Assembly: GCA_977017575.1 (NCBI GenBank)
Contig: CDRNVI010000112.1
Coordinates: forward strand, 1 to 23,056
Length of the DNA stretch: 23,056 nucleotides
Source: Paramoeba atlantica
Taxonomy: Eukaryota > Discosea
Direction: 5' to 3'
Every line of letters starts with the position of its first letter. Position 1 is the first letter of the stretch. The notes under the pieces were generated by a model. That model worked only from the letters and a program-made list of their open reading frames with translations. It did no database searches and was not told where the DNA came from. Made by a program: the position numbers and the translations under genes. Positions 1 to 8,922 of the stretch are shown piece after piece.

Positions 1-57
1 ATATCCCCTGCGCATTTTAACTCCCTCTTAAATGATAACAGCGCAGATGTTAACTCT

Positions 58-2949
58 TTACTCTTGGATTTTGAACAGGCTCTCAGCTACCGCGGCTCTG
101 ACATACACACTTGCATCTTTAAGGCGGGCGACCAGCGCGCGCACCACCAGTTCTGGCAAAGACGTTTGCTCACCTAAGGCACGAGCCGCCGGGATTCTGA
201 CGTGCTCTTCCACATCATCAAGGCGAGCGGCCAACGCGAGCACCACTGGCTCTGACAAGGACGTTTGCTTGCCCAAGGCAACAGCCGCCACGGCTCTGAC
301 CTTCCCTTTCGCACTTTCAAGGCGAGCGGCCAATGCGAGCACCACTGGCTCTGACAAGGACGTTTGCTTGTCTAAGATATGATACGCCGCGATGCCGGTG
401 TACCCTTGCCCATTTTCAGCAAGGTGAGTGAGTGCGAACACCACCCGCTCTGGCAAGGACGTTTGCTTGCTTAAGGCATCAGCCACCGCAGAGACGACGT
501 ACTCTTCCCCATGTTTAAGGCGAGCTACCAGCACGAGCAACACTGGCTCTGGCAACGATGTTTGAGCGCCTAAGGCACCAGCCATCTCGGCTATGAGATC
601 CCTATCCGCAGTATTCAGATCTGTAAGGCAAGCAGTCAGTGCTACGATAAGGGATTCGGGGAGTTCAACGTGTCGCTTGCCTAGTTCTTTAAGGAAAATG
701 ATAACCGCTCGTTGATACTCTCCCCGTTCGACTGCTGGCGGTGCTAACGCATTCAGCAACCTGCCTTCTTTCACTAGGCGTGCACTCAATGCCACACTAC
801 TTATCAGCGATTGTCTAGCTTTTTGCAGGACACTATCAGCACCATTATCATACCTCCTCGCGTAATAACCATACTTGGCGATCTGCGTAAGCTGATGATC
901 AGCATGACGCAGCCAGCGGTTGTGTCGTTCCTCAGGTAACCCAGGCTGTCCTGCGTCGGTAACATATTCTTCCAGCAGCCGAATACTCAAGCTAGCCTGT
1001 CGAAGCCCTAACACGTCATAGGGTGCTTGCTCCAACAAGTCAAAGAACCGCTTGGCGTGTTGTTCTCCTTTGTTTGCCAGTAGTCCTACCACAAACCACC
1101 ACACCACTTCATACTGCTCATCAAACTTATACCGCTGGATGAACTCGACTACGGTCGGATAAGGTGGCTGCGCTTGCCCCACTGGCCGGTACTCAGCCAA
1201 CCCCCATGGCTGAGTCCCATCACTAAACGCTTCGACAATGTGCCACGCTGCATAAAATTCTTGAAAGGTCAGGTGAAGGAAATAATAACTTGCCGGGCTG
1301 CCCTCAGTGGCCGCAATTTCTTTGAGTAAACCAATAGCTAAGATAGCTTGCAGCGATAGACGCTTCCTCTCCCGTTTTGACCAGTACTGCAGTACTTGCT
1401 CTACCTCTACTTTCGGTAATAACAAGTCCCCCGTTACCAATCCACGAATAGCCATCATGCCCAAACAACGTTGTTCTCGTTGGCATAGCGTTAATACTTC
1501 ATCATCTCTAAGTTCATCATTGACGTATGCCGCAAATTCATCACCATATTCACTTTTTAGATAAGCAATGCGCCGCTCGCACCCGCGCTGTCCAACTTCA
1601 AGATAGCGCGATAATAATCGTTGATTTAGTTGCGTATAGAGTATGGTCATGGTAATCGTGCTGGGATTAGCTTTTTGCCATAGGCTGTCATGCTGCCATA
1701 CATAACAGATAAGCGCTAACTGAATCGGTATATGCGCAATTCCCCACACCGCACGATTCGCTTGCAAGTGCTGAGTTAACGCATGGCCTTTTTTAACTTC
1801 TGCTGCACTTTCACTTTTAAAATAGCACGTAATGTATTTCGGAATATTCTTATCAATAAACCCCATGACTTCGAGCTCGCGGTCAACTTTTTCTCCAGCA
1901 CAGTCTTGCCGGAAATTTTGCATGTGATGCGGGCGTGAGGTCACTATCCACCGTGCTTTGCCAGTCAACTCTGCAAACAAATTCCATACCGGGTGGCGCT
2001 GACAACTGTCATACATGGAATCTGCTCTGGATAAATTCGCTATCTCATCATACCCATCAAGGATATAGAGAATGTGCGTTGCTTCATCTACCAATGCTGC
2101 TACGTCTTCAGCGTTGATGCGACGCCGTTTCGCTATCTGTTGGAATCCAGCCCGTTCCCACACAAAGTCCCCCAGCGTTGGGGTATTGCCACGGGCACGT
2201 ATCTGTTTAGCATAGCCTGCCAATTCTCGTAATGATATTCCGATGACCGCAGTAAATTGATTAACGGGGTCATTTTGCCATGGCGCGTCAGTTGCCCATT
2301 GATGGCATAGATAACGACACAACGTACTCTTGCCAATCCCCGCACGGCCTAGTACCAATAACCGATGAATGGGTTTATTGGGCTCATCAGCTGTCCGCCG
2401 TTGTTTGGGCGCGTCTGTTGCTGGCTTCCGTTCAATTGGCTTAAATAATTCTGCTGGCGTAATCGTTTCAGTGTGTTTTACATTATGCAAGCTCTCATAC
2501 GTGTGTAAGCGTGCATCATGTATCGATGAACCATCTGCTTTTGGTTTATCTTCTGAAGAAGCTTCTTTTTCTAACTTATTCGCTTTCTCTAATTGTTCCT
2601 TTTCTAATTTTGGTGCCACTTTCTGGATAATGCTCAAGTTGATATAGCACTCGGCTAATGAGGTTTCCCCTTTGTCAAACAAGCGGGGCAATGTCGACTG
2701 GGACTTGGTTTGGTAATAATCTCGAAACACATCAGCTAACTTTGCTTTGTTTTGTTTTATATTAATCTGAACTAGCTTTTCTCTTGCCTGGTAAAGCAAG
2801 TCTTCAGGGATAGTTTCCCCTTTTAGTTTAATAATTAATTTCGAAATGTGAACAACCCCTACCTGTGAAAGCACGAGATTACCGGCTAACGCTCGTGCAA
2901 TGGTTGTTGCATTTACATCGCCGCTTACCTGTGCACCAGACTCAACCAC
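58..2949 (-). CDS. NACHT-domain NTPase with C-terminal HEAT-like repeats
   Basis: This 963-residue open frame uses the standard code with TGG tryptophans. Residues 1-190 form a charged, partly helical N-terminal region. A NACHT P-loop follows: Walker A GRAGIGKST at about 201-209, Walker B HILYILDGYDEI at about 292-303, and a sensor-like ARWIVTSRP at about 332-340. After a long helical region, residues of about 790-955 consist of 33-residue repeats containing QTSLPEPVV and LAARL, typical of HEAT/Armadillo solenoids. The family comprises STAND ATPases that oligomerise on sensing a ligand; such proteins are common in intracellular bacteria and in immune systems. The start is uncertain: GTG at 2949 is used here, but the frame stays open about 70 bases further without an ATG. 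The composition is unlike the mitochondrial DNA to its right. The source could be an amoeba endosymbiont or a nuclear genome; the ligand and role are unknown. Confidence 0.8.
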   Translation of the reverse strand: MVESGAQVSGDVNATTIARALAGNLVLSQVGVVHISKLIIKLKGETIPEDLLYQAREKLVQINIKQNKAKLADVFRDYYQTKSQSTLPRLFDKGETSLAECYINLSIIQKVAPKLEKEQLEKANKLEKEASSEDKPKADGSSIHDARLHTYESLHNVKHTETITPAELFKPIERKPATDAPKQRRTADEPNKPIHRLLVLGRAGIGKSTLCRYLCHQWATDAPWQNDPVNQFTAVIGISLRELAGYAKQIRARGNTPTLGDFVWERAGFQQIAKRRRINAEDVAALVDEATHILYILDGYDEIANLSRADSMYDSCQRHPVWNLFAELTGKARWIVTSRPHHMQNFRQDCAGEKVDRELEVMGFIDKNIPKYITCYFKSESAAEVKKGHALTQHLQANRAVWGIAHIPIQLALICYVWQHDSLWQKANPSTITMTILYTQLNQRLLSRYLEVGQRGCERRIAYLKSEYGDEFAAYVNDELRDDEVLTLCQREQRCLGMMAIRGLVTGDLLLPKVEVEQVLQYWSKRERKRLSLQAILAIGLLKEIAATEGSPASYYFLHLTFQEFYAAWHIVEAFSDGTQPWGLAEYRPVGQAQPPYPTVVEFIQRYKFDEQYEVVWWFVVGLLANKGEQHAKRFFDLLEQAPYDVLGLRQASLSIRLLEEYVTDAGQPGLPEERHNRWLRHADHQLTQIAKYGYYARRYDNGADSVLQKARQSLISSVALSARLVKEGRLLNALAPPAVERGEYQRAVIIFLKELGKRHVELPESLIVALTACLTDLNTADRDLIAEMAGALGAQTSLPEPVLLVLVARLKHGEEYVVSAVADALSKQTSLPERVVFALTHLAENGQGYTGIAAYHILDKQTSLSEPVVLALAARLESAKGKVRAVAAVALGKQTSLSEPVVLALAARLDDVEEHVRIPAARALGEQTSLPELVVRALVARLKDASVYVRAAVAESLFKIQE
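100..594 (-). repeat. five 99-bp coding repeats (33-residue HEAT-like units)
   Basis: On the plus strand the motif tctg(a/g)caa(g/a)ga(c)gttt recurs at 152, 251, 350, 449 and 548, exactly 99 bases apart. Each unit encodes 33 residues with the pattern xALGxQTSLPEPVVxALxARL, so these are in-frame solenoid repeats at the C-terminus of the NACHT gene. The exact period and high DNA similarity between some neighbouring units point to recent duplication or conversion. Confidence 0.85.
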
Positions 2950-3018
2950 GTTAATGTTGACGACAACATTACCCTCTGCATCTGATGCTTCTACTTCTGG
3001 AATGAGCTCGGGATCTCT

Positions 3019-3660
3019 TCCTCATGCTTCTCCACAGATAAATACACGTGATCACTAGACGACAAGCTACTGCTGGATGAGTTGCTAAAAGAAGCGGCAG
3101 CAGGGTAATAGCCCCGCTGCCGTTCCGAATGAATTGATGTTGGATTTGAGTGGCTTATGGACTGCCTGATGGTTGTATTACCGCTGCTTCCTGTTGCTGC
3201 TGCAACTTTGGGGAAGTATTTTCTTCCTCATTTCCAGGCACATCTATTTCTTCTTCCTTTTCCCACTCTTTAGAGCCATGACTGCCACCGACGTCCAAAG
3301 GAAGAGTATTCGGAGAAGGTGGAGAGAACATACCTTGAGAAGATGCAGCTTGTGCTAGAGAAGGAGCGGCTGATGGCACGTGAGTGAATTTAAATCCTTG
3401 AGCCTGTGCCTCCCTCGTTATTACTTCAACATCTTTACCGACTTTGCCACCCTCAGTTACAACAGTTGTATGTATATCAACGTTTGCCTTCGGCAACTTG
3501 CTTGCCTCTTTCTCATATTTTGTCTGTTCTTGTAGCCCAATTGCATACAAAGCACCCCGCTTCCTGCGGATTTACGAAATCTAGGTTAAACTCAGCCCCT
3601 GCTGCAGCCCTCCCATGCTCGGTGACAACCCTAACACTTCCGCCTATTATCAGTTTTTGC
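3019..3660 (-). other. coding-like sequence upstream of the NACHT gene, spread over more than one frame
   Basis: This stretch shares the balanced composition of the NACHT gene. On the minus strand it contains a 131-codon open frame (3155-3550) rich in Glu, Lys, Gln, Ser and Pro, including VVTEGGKVGKDVEVITREAQ. Coding-like stretches on either side lie in other frames, for instance one with GRAAAGAEFNLDFVNPQEAG near 3560-3630 and a serine-rich one near 3030-3140. They may be the N-terminal part of the NACHT gene or a separate upstream gene whose frame is disturbed by decay or by base-calling errors. I do not recognise a family, and low-complexity composition limits what can be said. Confidence 0.45.
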
Positions 3661-3675
3661 AGGTTCTAAAGGTTT
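3655..3675. other. composition junction: bacterial-like DNA to mitochondrial DNA
   Basis: G+C content drops abruptly here. To the left, all three minus-strand frames contain coding-like, mixed-composition DNA. To the right the DNA is almost all A and T, plus-strand coding, with TGA tryptophans. No inverted repeats, target duplication or integrase gene is visible at the boundary. A mitochondrial reading frame opens immediately to its right, as if its upstream part had been cut off. Confidence 0.75.
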
Positions 3676-3863
3676 TTTGATAAATTAGCTATAAATAAAA
3701 TAAATGGTGTATTTGAAGAAATGGTTTTAGAAAGTAAAAAATTATTTTGATTACCTTTTTTTCAATTTTAAATGATGTAATTCATCCTGATAAAGTTGGT
3801 CTAAATTATAACTTTTTAGAAAGTTTTTTAGGCTCTTATAATAAATGATGTATTAATATTTAA
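3670..3863 (+). pseudogene. 3' end of an unidentified mitochondrial reading frame
   Basis: From 3670 a frame reads RFFDKLAINKINGVFEEMV and continues through a TGA tryptophan to a T7 run at 3756-3762. The frame one base over then stays open (ILNDVIHPDKVGLNYNFLES) to a TAA at 3861-3863. A missing T in the run would join the two into about 65 codons, like the run-length errors seen elsewhere in this mitochondrial DNA. The piece ends five bases before cox2. It looks like the C-terminus of a gene truncated by the junction. I cannot assign it; it could also be fortuitous. Confidence 0.4.
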
Positions 3864-3868
3864 AAAAA

Positions 3869-4889
3869 ATGATTAATTTTGTAAATAATATAATTTTTTC
3901 AAATTTAGAGGCAGATTATGCTTTACCTGGACAATTAGGTTTTCAATACCCAGCTAATACTATAGCTCGAGGAATTATTGATTTGCATAATCATATTATG
4001 TTTTTTTTAGTTTTTATTGTTGTATTTACTTTTGCTATGATTTATTTCACTTTAAGTACATTTACAATAAATAATAATAGTAATTTAGAGATTTTTAATA
4101 AAGTAAAAAATTTTTATAATGTAAGAATTTCGCATAATACATTATTAGAAACTCTTTGAATTATAATACCAAGTTTAATATTAATATCTATAGCAATACC
4201 GTCTTTTGCTTTATTATATGCTATGGAAATATCTGGTGTAAGTCTGTTAACAATGAAAGTTACAGGACATCAGTGATATTGATCTTATTCTTTTGTATTT
4301 AGTTTAGATAATCCTCAAAATTGTATATGATATTGCGAGTAATACAAATATAGAGTTAGGAGGTTCTTTTTCAAATAATATAGCTGAATTTAGTTTCGAT
4401 AGTTATATGGTACCTACTAATGAATTATCAGATAAAGGTTTACGTTTATTAGAAACTACAAATCCAGTAGTATTGCCTGTAGATACTTTTATAAAAGTAT
4501 ATGTAACAGCTAGTGATGTATTACATTGTTGAGCTGTCCCTTCATTAGGTATAAAAATAGATGCTTGTCCTGGTAGGTTAAATCAGGTAAATTTATTTAT
4601 AGATAGAATTGGTCATTTTTATGGTCAATGTAGTGAATTATGTGGTGTAAATCATGGTTTTATGCCTATTGAAATATATAGTATAACTAAATTAGATTAT
4701 ATTACATATTTATGTTTAGCTTGTGAAGATTTTAGAAATAATTCGTTTAATCAACTAATAAATTATTATCATTATTTTTATGAAGATGGAAGTAATGCTA
4801 TTGTTTTTACTAGAGGTTTCTATGATTGATGACAAGATCAACTTAATTTATCAATAAAAGAATTTTTAAATAAAGAAAATAGTATATAA
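3869..4889 (+). CDS. cox2: cytochrome c oxidase subunit 2 (one frame change)
   Basis: Subunit 2 of respiratory complex IV carries the CuA centre that accepts electrons from cytochrome c in the intermembrane space. The start ATG precedes a region with [20 protein letters not shown], two membrane helices, then VTGHQWYWSYSF. The C-terminal half has [17 protein letters not shown] and the CuA ligands [12 protein letters not shown]. Several tryptophans are TGA. The frame changes between 4308 and 4340, probably at the A4 run 4317-4320, where one base appears extra; both parts are otherwise intact, giving about 339 residues. This most likely reflects a base-calling error. The stop TAA is three bases before cox3, suggesting one transcript for cox2-cox3-cox1. 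Confidence 0.95.
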
Positions 4890-4892
4890 AAT

Positions 4893-5761
4893 ATGATTAA
4901 TAAATTTAAACATTTTCATTTTTGACATATTGTAACAATTAGTCCATGACCTTTATTATTATCTATGTTTGCATTATCAATGCCAGTAGGTTTAGTAACT
5001 TTTTTTCAAGGATTTTATTATGGTGTACCTGTATTTTTTATAGGTTTAATTATGGTAATATTTATTATATGTTTATGATTTAGAGATATAGTAATTGAAG
5101 CAAGTTATGAAGGTCATCATACTAAACAAGTTCAATCAAGCTTAATTATAAGCTTTTTACTTTTTATTTTTTCAGAAGTAATGCTTTTTGTAGCTTTTTT
5201 CTGAGCTTTTTTTCATTCAAGTATTTTTCCTACAGTAGAATTAAATTGTAGTTGACCTCCCGTAGGAATGAGTGAAATAATTATGGATCCTTTGGTATTC
5301 CTTTATTAAATACTTTATTATTATTAACATCAGGTGCTACTTTAACTTTAGCACATTTATATTTAAAACAAGGATATATGGATAAATGTTTATTAACTAT
5401 GGTTGTTACAATTGTATTTGCTGTATTATTTTTATCTTTTCAGTTTTATGAATATAGTGTTTCTGCTTTTGATATTTCAGATGGTGTTTATGGTTCAACT
5501 TTTTTTTGTTGTACTGGTTTACATGGTTTTCACGTTATTGTTGGTACTATAGCTTTAAGTATGACTACTTATCGTATATATTTATCACATTTTTCACGTA
5601 ATCACCATTTAGGTTTTGAATTTGCAGCTTGATATTGACATTTTGTTGATGTAGTATGATTATTTTTATATATGATTATATATTGTTGAGGTAGTGATAT
5701 GGTAGCTCCTCTTATATTAGAATTAAAAGATGGAAAAGAGAATATTTTTTATTTAGTATAA
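4893..5761 (+). CDS. cox3: cytochrome c oxidase subunit 3 (one frame change)
   Basis: A seven-helix core subunit of complex IV in the inner membrane. The N-terminus HFHFWHIVTISPWPLLLS and the segments IEASYEGHHTKQVQ, FFWAFFHSSIFPTVE and YGSTFFCCTGLHGFHVIVG are diagnostic. The C-terminus contains the conserved WYWHFVDVVWLFLY. The frame changes at the T3 run 5291-5293 (expected PFGIPLLNTLLLLTSG), where one T appears to be missing; the remainder is continuous to TAA. Length is about 289 residues, normal for the family. Confidence 0.95.
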
Positions 5762-5768
5762 ATTTACA

Positions 5769-7430
<1,662 letters not shown>

Positions 7431-7446
7431 TAATTTTACTAATATA

Positions 7447-7520
7447 ATCCCTCTGGTCTAATTGGTTAAGACATATCACTCATAATGGTACTGATATAGG
7501 TTCAAGTCCTATGGGGGATA
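7447..7520 (+). tRNA. trnM: tRNA with CAT anticodon (elongator Met or Ile-lysidine)
   Basis: A full cloverleaf folds: acceptor ATCCCTC/GGGGGAT (all paired), D arm GTCT/AGAC, anticodon stem TATCA/TGGTA with loop ctCATaa, and T arm ATAGG/CCTAT. It lacks the G-C-rich anticodon stem of initiators. Since ATA codons are very frequent here and the only other isoleucine tRNA reads ATY, this may be the lysidine-modified tRNA-Ile; sequence cannot decide. Confidence 0.85.
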
Positions 7521-7521
7521 A

Positions 7522-7593
7522 ATAGTTGTAGTGTAGTGGTTAACATATTAGTCTTCAAAACTAATGACATAGGTTCAAATCCTATCAACTGTG
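7522..7593 (+). tRNA. trnW: tRNA-Trp(TCA), reads UGA and UGG
   Basis: Acceptor ATAGTTG/CAACTGT fully paired (one G-T); anticodon stem TTAGT/ACTAA with loop ctTCAaa; T arm ATAGG/CCTAT. The UCA anticodon matches the in-frame TGA tryptophans in nearly every protein gene downstream and confirms code 4. Confidence 0.93.
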
Positions 7594-7625
7594 TTAATTA
7601 TAGATGATATAATTAAATATAATAA

Positions 7626-7697
7626 AATAGGGTGACTGAAAGGTAAAGTATTGTTTTTTGGCAGCAAATCGTGTAGGTTCGAGTCCTACTCCTAAGT
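7626..7697 (+). tRNA. trnQ: tRNA-Gln(TTG), mismatched acceptor 5' end
   Basis: Anticodon stem TTGTT/AGCAA with loop ttTTGgc; T arm GTAGG/CCTAC. Acceptor AATAGGG against TCCTAAG pairs at positions 3-7 but mismatches at positions 1 and 2, as expected for a 5'-edited tRNA. The D stem is only three pairs. Confidence 0.85.
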
Positions 7698-7710
7698 ATT
7701 AAAATTTTTT

Positions 7711-7783
7711 TTAAGGATAGTATAAATGGTTATTATAATTGATTGCAAATCTATAGATATCGGTTCGAGTCCGTTTCCTAACT
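7711..7783 (+). tRNA. trnC: tRNA-Cys(GCA), weak stems
   Basis: The loop ttGCAaa sits on ATTGA/TCTAT, which has one T-T mismatch. The T stem ATCGG/CCGTT also has a T-T. Acceptor TTAAGGA/TCCTAAC mismatches at positions 1 and 3. The acceptor faults fit 5' editing; the internal T-T mismatches do not, and may be real degeneracy or sequence errors. Confidence 0.78.
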
Positions 7784-7810
7784 TTTTTAAATTTAATATA
7801 AATATAATAA

Positions 7811-7883
7811 ATACCTATAGTTTAATTGGTTAAAACATGCATTTGATAAGTGCAAATTGATAGTTCGAGTCTATCTGGGGTTA
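7811..7883 (+). tRNA. trnI: tRNA-Ile(GAT), mismatched acceptor 5' end
   Basis: Anticodon stem TGCAT/GTGCA with loop ttGATaa; D stem GTTT/AAAC; T arm GATAG/CTATC. Acceptor ATACCTA/TGGGGTT mismatches at positions 2 and 3 only (one T-G at 6). Confidence 0.88.
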
Positions 7884-7892
7884 TAAATAAAA

Positions 7893-7965
7893 AAATAGTT
7901 AGCTCAATTGGTAGAGCATCGGCCTTTTAAGCTGAGGGTTATAGGTTCGAGCCCTATACTATCTA
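7893..7965 (+). tRNA. trnK: tRNA-Lys(TTT), mismatched acceptor position 2
   Basis: Anticodon stem TCGGC/GCTGA with loop ctTTTaa; D stem GCTC/GAGC; T arm ATAGG/CCTAT. Acceptor AAATAGT/ACTATCT pairs except an A-C at position 2. Confidence 0.92.
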
Positions 7966-7971
7966 TAAAAA

Positions 7972-8044
7972 TATGGAATGGTGTAATAGGTTAGCACATC
8001 GAGTTGTGATTTCGATAGTATGAGTTCAAGTCTCATTTCTTACC
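7972..8044 (+). tRNA. trnH: tRNA-His(GTG), first three acceptor positions mismatched
   Basis: Anticodon stem TCGAG/TTCGA with loop ttGTGat; D stem GTGT/GCAC; T arm ATGAG/CTCAT. Acceptor TATGGAA against TTCTTAC pairs at positions 4-7 and mismatches at 1, 2 and 3, a clear 5'-editing candidate. Confidence 0.9.
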
Positions 8045-8110
8045 TAAATTAAGAATAATAAAATTAATAAAATATATATTTTATTAAAATTTTTTTATTA
8101 ATTTGTAAAG

Positions 8111-8184
8111 ATAGATGTGATGGAATTGGTAGACATATTAGTTTTAGGCACTAAATTTTAGGGGTTCGAGTCCCCTCATCTGTA
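8111..8184 (+). tRNA. trnL: tRNA-Leu(TAG) with a short variable loop
   Basis: Acceptor ATAGATG/CATCTGT fully paired (one T-G); the leucine-type D-loop motif GGAATTGGTAGACA is present; anticodon stem TTAGT/ACTAA with loop ttTAGgc; T arm AGGGG/CCCCT. Only five bases separate the anticodon and T stems, so the long class II variable arm expected of a bacterial-type tRNA-Leu is absent. Confidence 0.88.
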
Positions 8185-8218
8185 TTGTATGTATAAAAAA
8201 AGAAAAAATATTTTTTAT

Positions 8219-8289
8219 AAGGATGTAGTTTAAAGGTAAAATATCTATTTTGGGTGTAGACGTTATAGGTTCAAATCCTATCGTCCTGA
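8219..8289 (+). tRNA. trnP: tRNA-Pro(TGG), mismatched acceptor position 1
   Basis: Anticodon stem TCTAT/GTAGA with loop ttTGGgt; T arm ATAGG/CCTAT. Acceptor AAGGATG/CGTCCTG mismatches only at position 1 (A-G). Confidence 0.9.
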
Positions 8290-8302
8290 TAATTATAATA
8301 AC

Positions 8303-8376
8303 AAGGAGGTAGCTTAATAGGCTAAAGCTTTAACCTGTCGAGTTAAAAGATGAGGGTTCGAATCCCTTCCTCCGCA
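8303..8376 (+). tRNA. trnD: tRNA-Asp(GTC), mismatched acceptor positions 1-2
   Basis: Anticodon stem TTAAC/GTTAA with loop ctGTCga; D stem GCTT/AAGC; T arm GAGGG/CCCTT. Acceptor AAGGAGG/CCTCCGC pairs at 3-7 and mismatches at 1 and 2. Confidence 0.92.
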
Positions 8377-8676
8377 TAAAATATAATAAAATATGTTTAT
8401 TTTATTACTATATAATCAAGATGTTTTGTATATAAAATATAAAATATTATCTATTATATCTATTATATCAATTTATGATAAATGTACATTTACCATATGA
8501 AATAACAGTCATAAAACATACATATTTTACTTAAAATTTTTTTAAAAAGAGAAAAAATTATAAAATAAATAATTATAGTAATTTAAAAGATTTTATTTTT
8601 TTAATAAAATAAAAAATTAGTAAATTAATATGATTATTTATTTTAGATATATCTTACTTTAATAATATATGATTTA
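8377..8676. other. A+T-rich spacer between tRNA-Asp and tRNA-Glu
   Basis: About 300 bases with no supported gene in any frame. It contains a 14-bp perfect palindrome taaatgtacattta at 8479-8492 and short A/T repeats (for example tctattatatc repeated near 8452-8470). One of the longest spacers in the mitochondrial part, so a possible place for a promoter or origin, but no specific signal is recognised. Confidence 0.5.
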
Positions 8677-8748
8677 TTTTTCTTCGTCTAATGGTTAGGA
8701 CATTGCTCTTTCACAGCAGAAATAAGGGTTCAAATCCCTTAGAAATGA
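8677..8748 (+). tRNA. trnE: tRNA-Glu(TTC), mismatched acceptor position 2
   Basis: Anticodon stem TTGCT/AGCAG with loop ctTTCac; D stem GTCT/GGAC; T arm AAGGG/CCCTT. Acceptor TTTTTCT/AGAAATG mismatches only at position 2 (T-T). Confidence 0.92.
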
Positions 8749-8849
8749 AATTATTTTATCCGTATTAATTTAATTTAATAAAATTTTTTTGTAAATTTTT
8801 GAAATCTATTATACACTGATTTAAGTATATTATTTGTCACATATAATAA

Positions 8850-8867
8850 GGGGGGTTTGGGGGGTTT
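8850..8867 (+). repeat. G-rich direct repeat (GGGGGGTTT twice)
   Basis: Two tandem copies of GGGGGGTTT stand in an otherwise A+T-rich spacer between tRNA-Glu and tRNA-Leu(UAA). No coding frame or tRNA explains it. Two G6 tracts could contribute to a quadruplex, such as an RNA-DNA hybrid one. Function unknown. Confidence 0.7.
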
Positions 8868-8922
8868 GTATAAGAGATAATATTTTATTTTCATATACAA
8901 AAATTTTTATTAATTATTTTTT

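Noticed and set aside
32-382. Plus-strand open frame opposite the NACHT gene's 3' end
   Set aside because: It is antisense to the HEAT-like repeats; its repeats (SRRAANASTTGSDKDVC) are the complement of the 99-bp units and the minus-strand frame is far longer with clear domains.
100-594. Regular repeats suggesting a CRISPR array
   Set aside because: The 99-bp period is a multiple of three, the repeats are in frame and encode HEAT-like units, and there are no short identical repeats separated by unique spacers.
2369-2647. 92-codon plus-strand frame within the NACHT gene
   Set aside because: Shadow of the minus-strand coding sequence, with no recognisable protein.
4316-4340. Programmed frameshift in cox2
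   Set aside because: No slippery site with a following structure is obvious, and the same kind of shift occurs in many other genes at homopolymers; sequence error is simpler.
8479-8492. Perfect palindrome taaatgtacattta as an operator or origin
   Set aside because: Only 14 bp in very A+T-rich DNA; chance is a sufficient explanation and nothing nearby supports a binding site.
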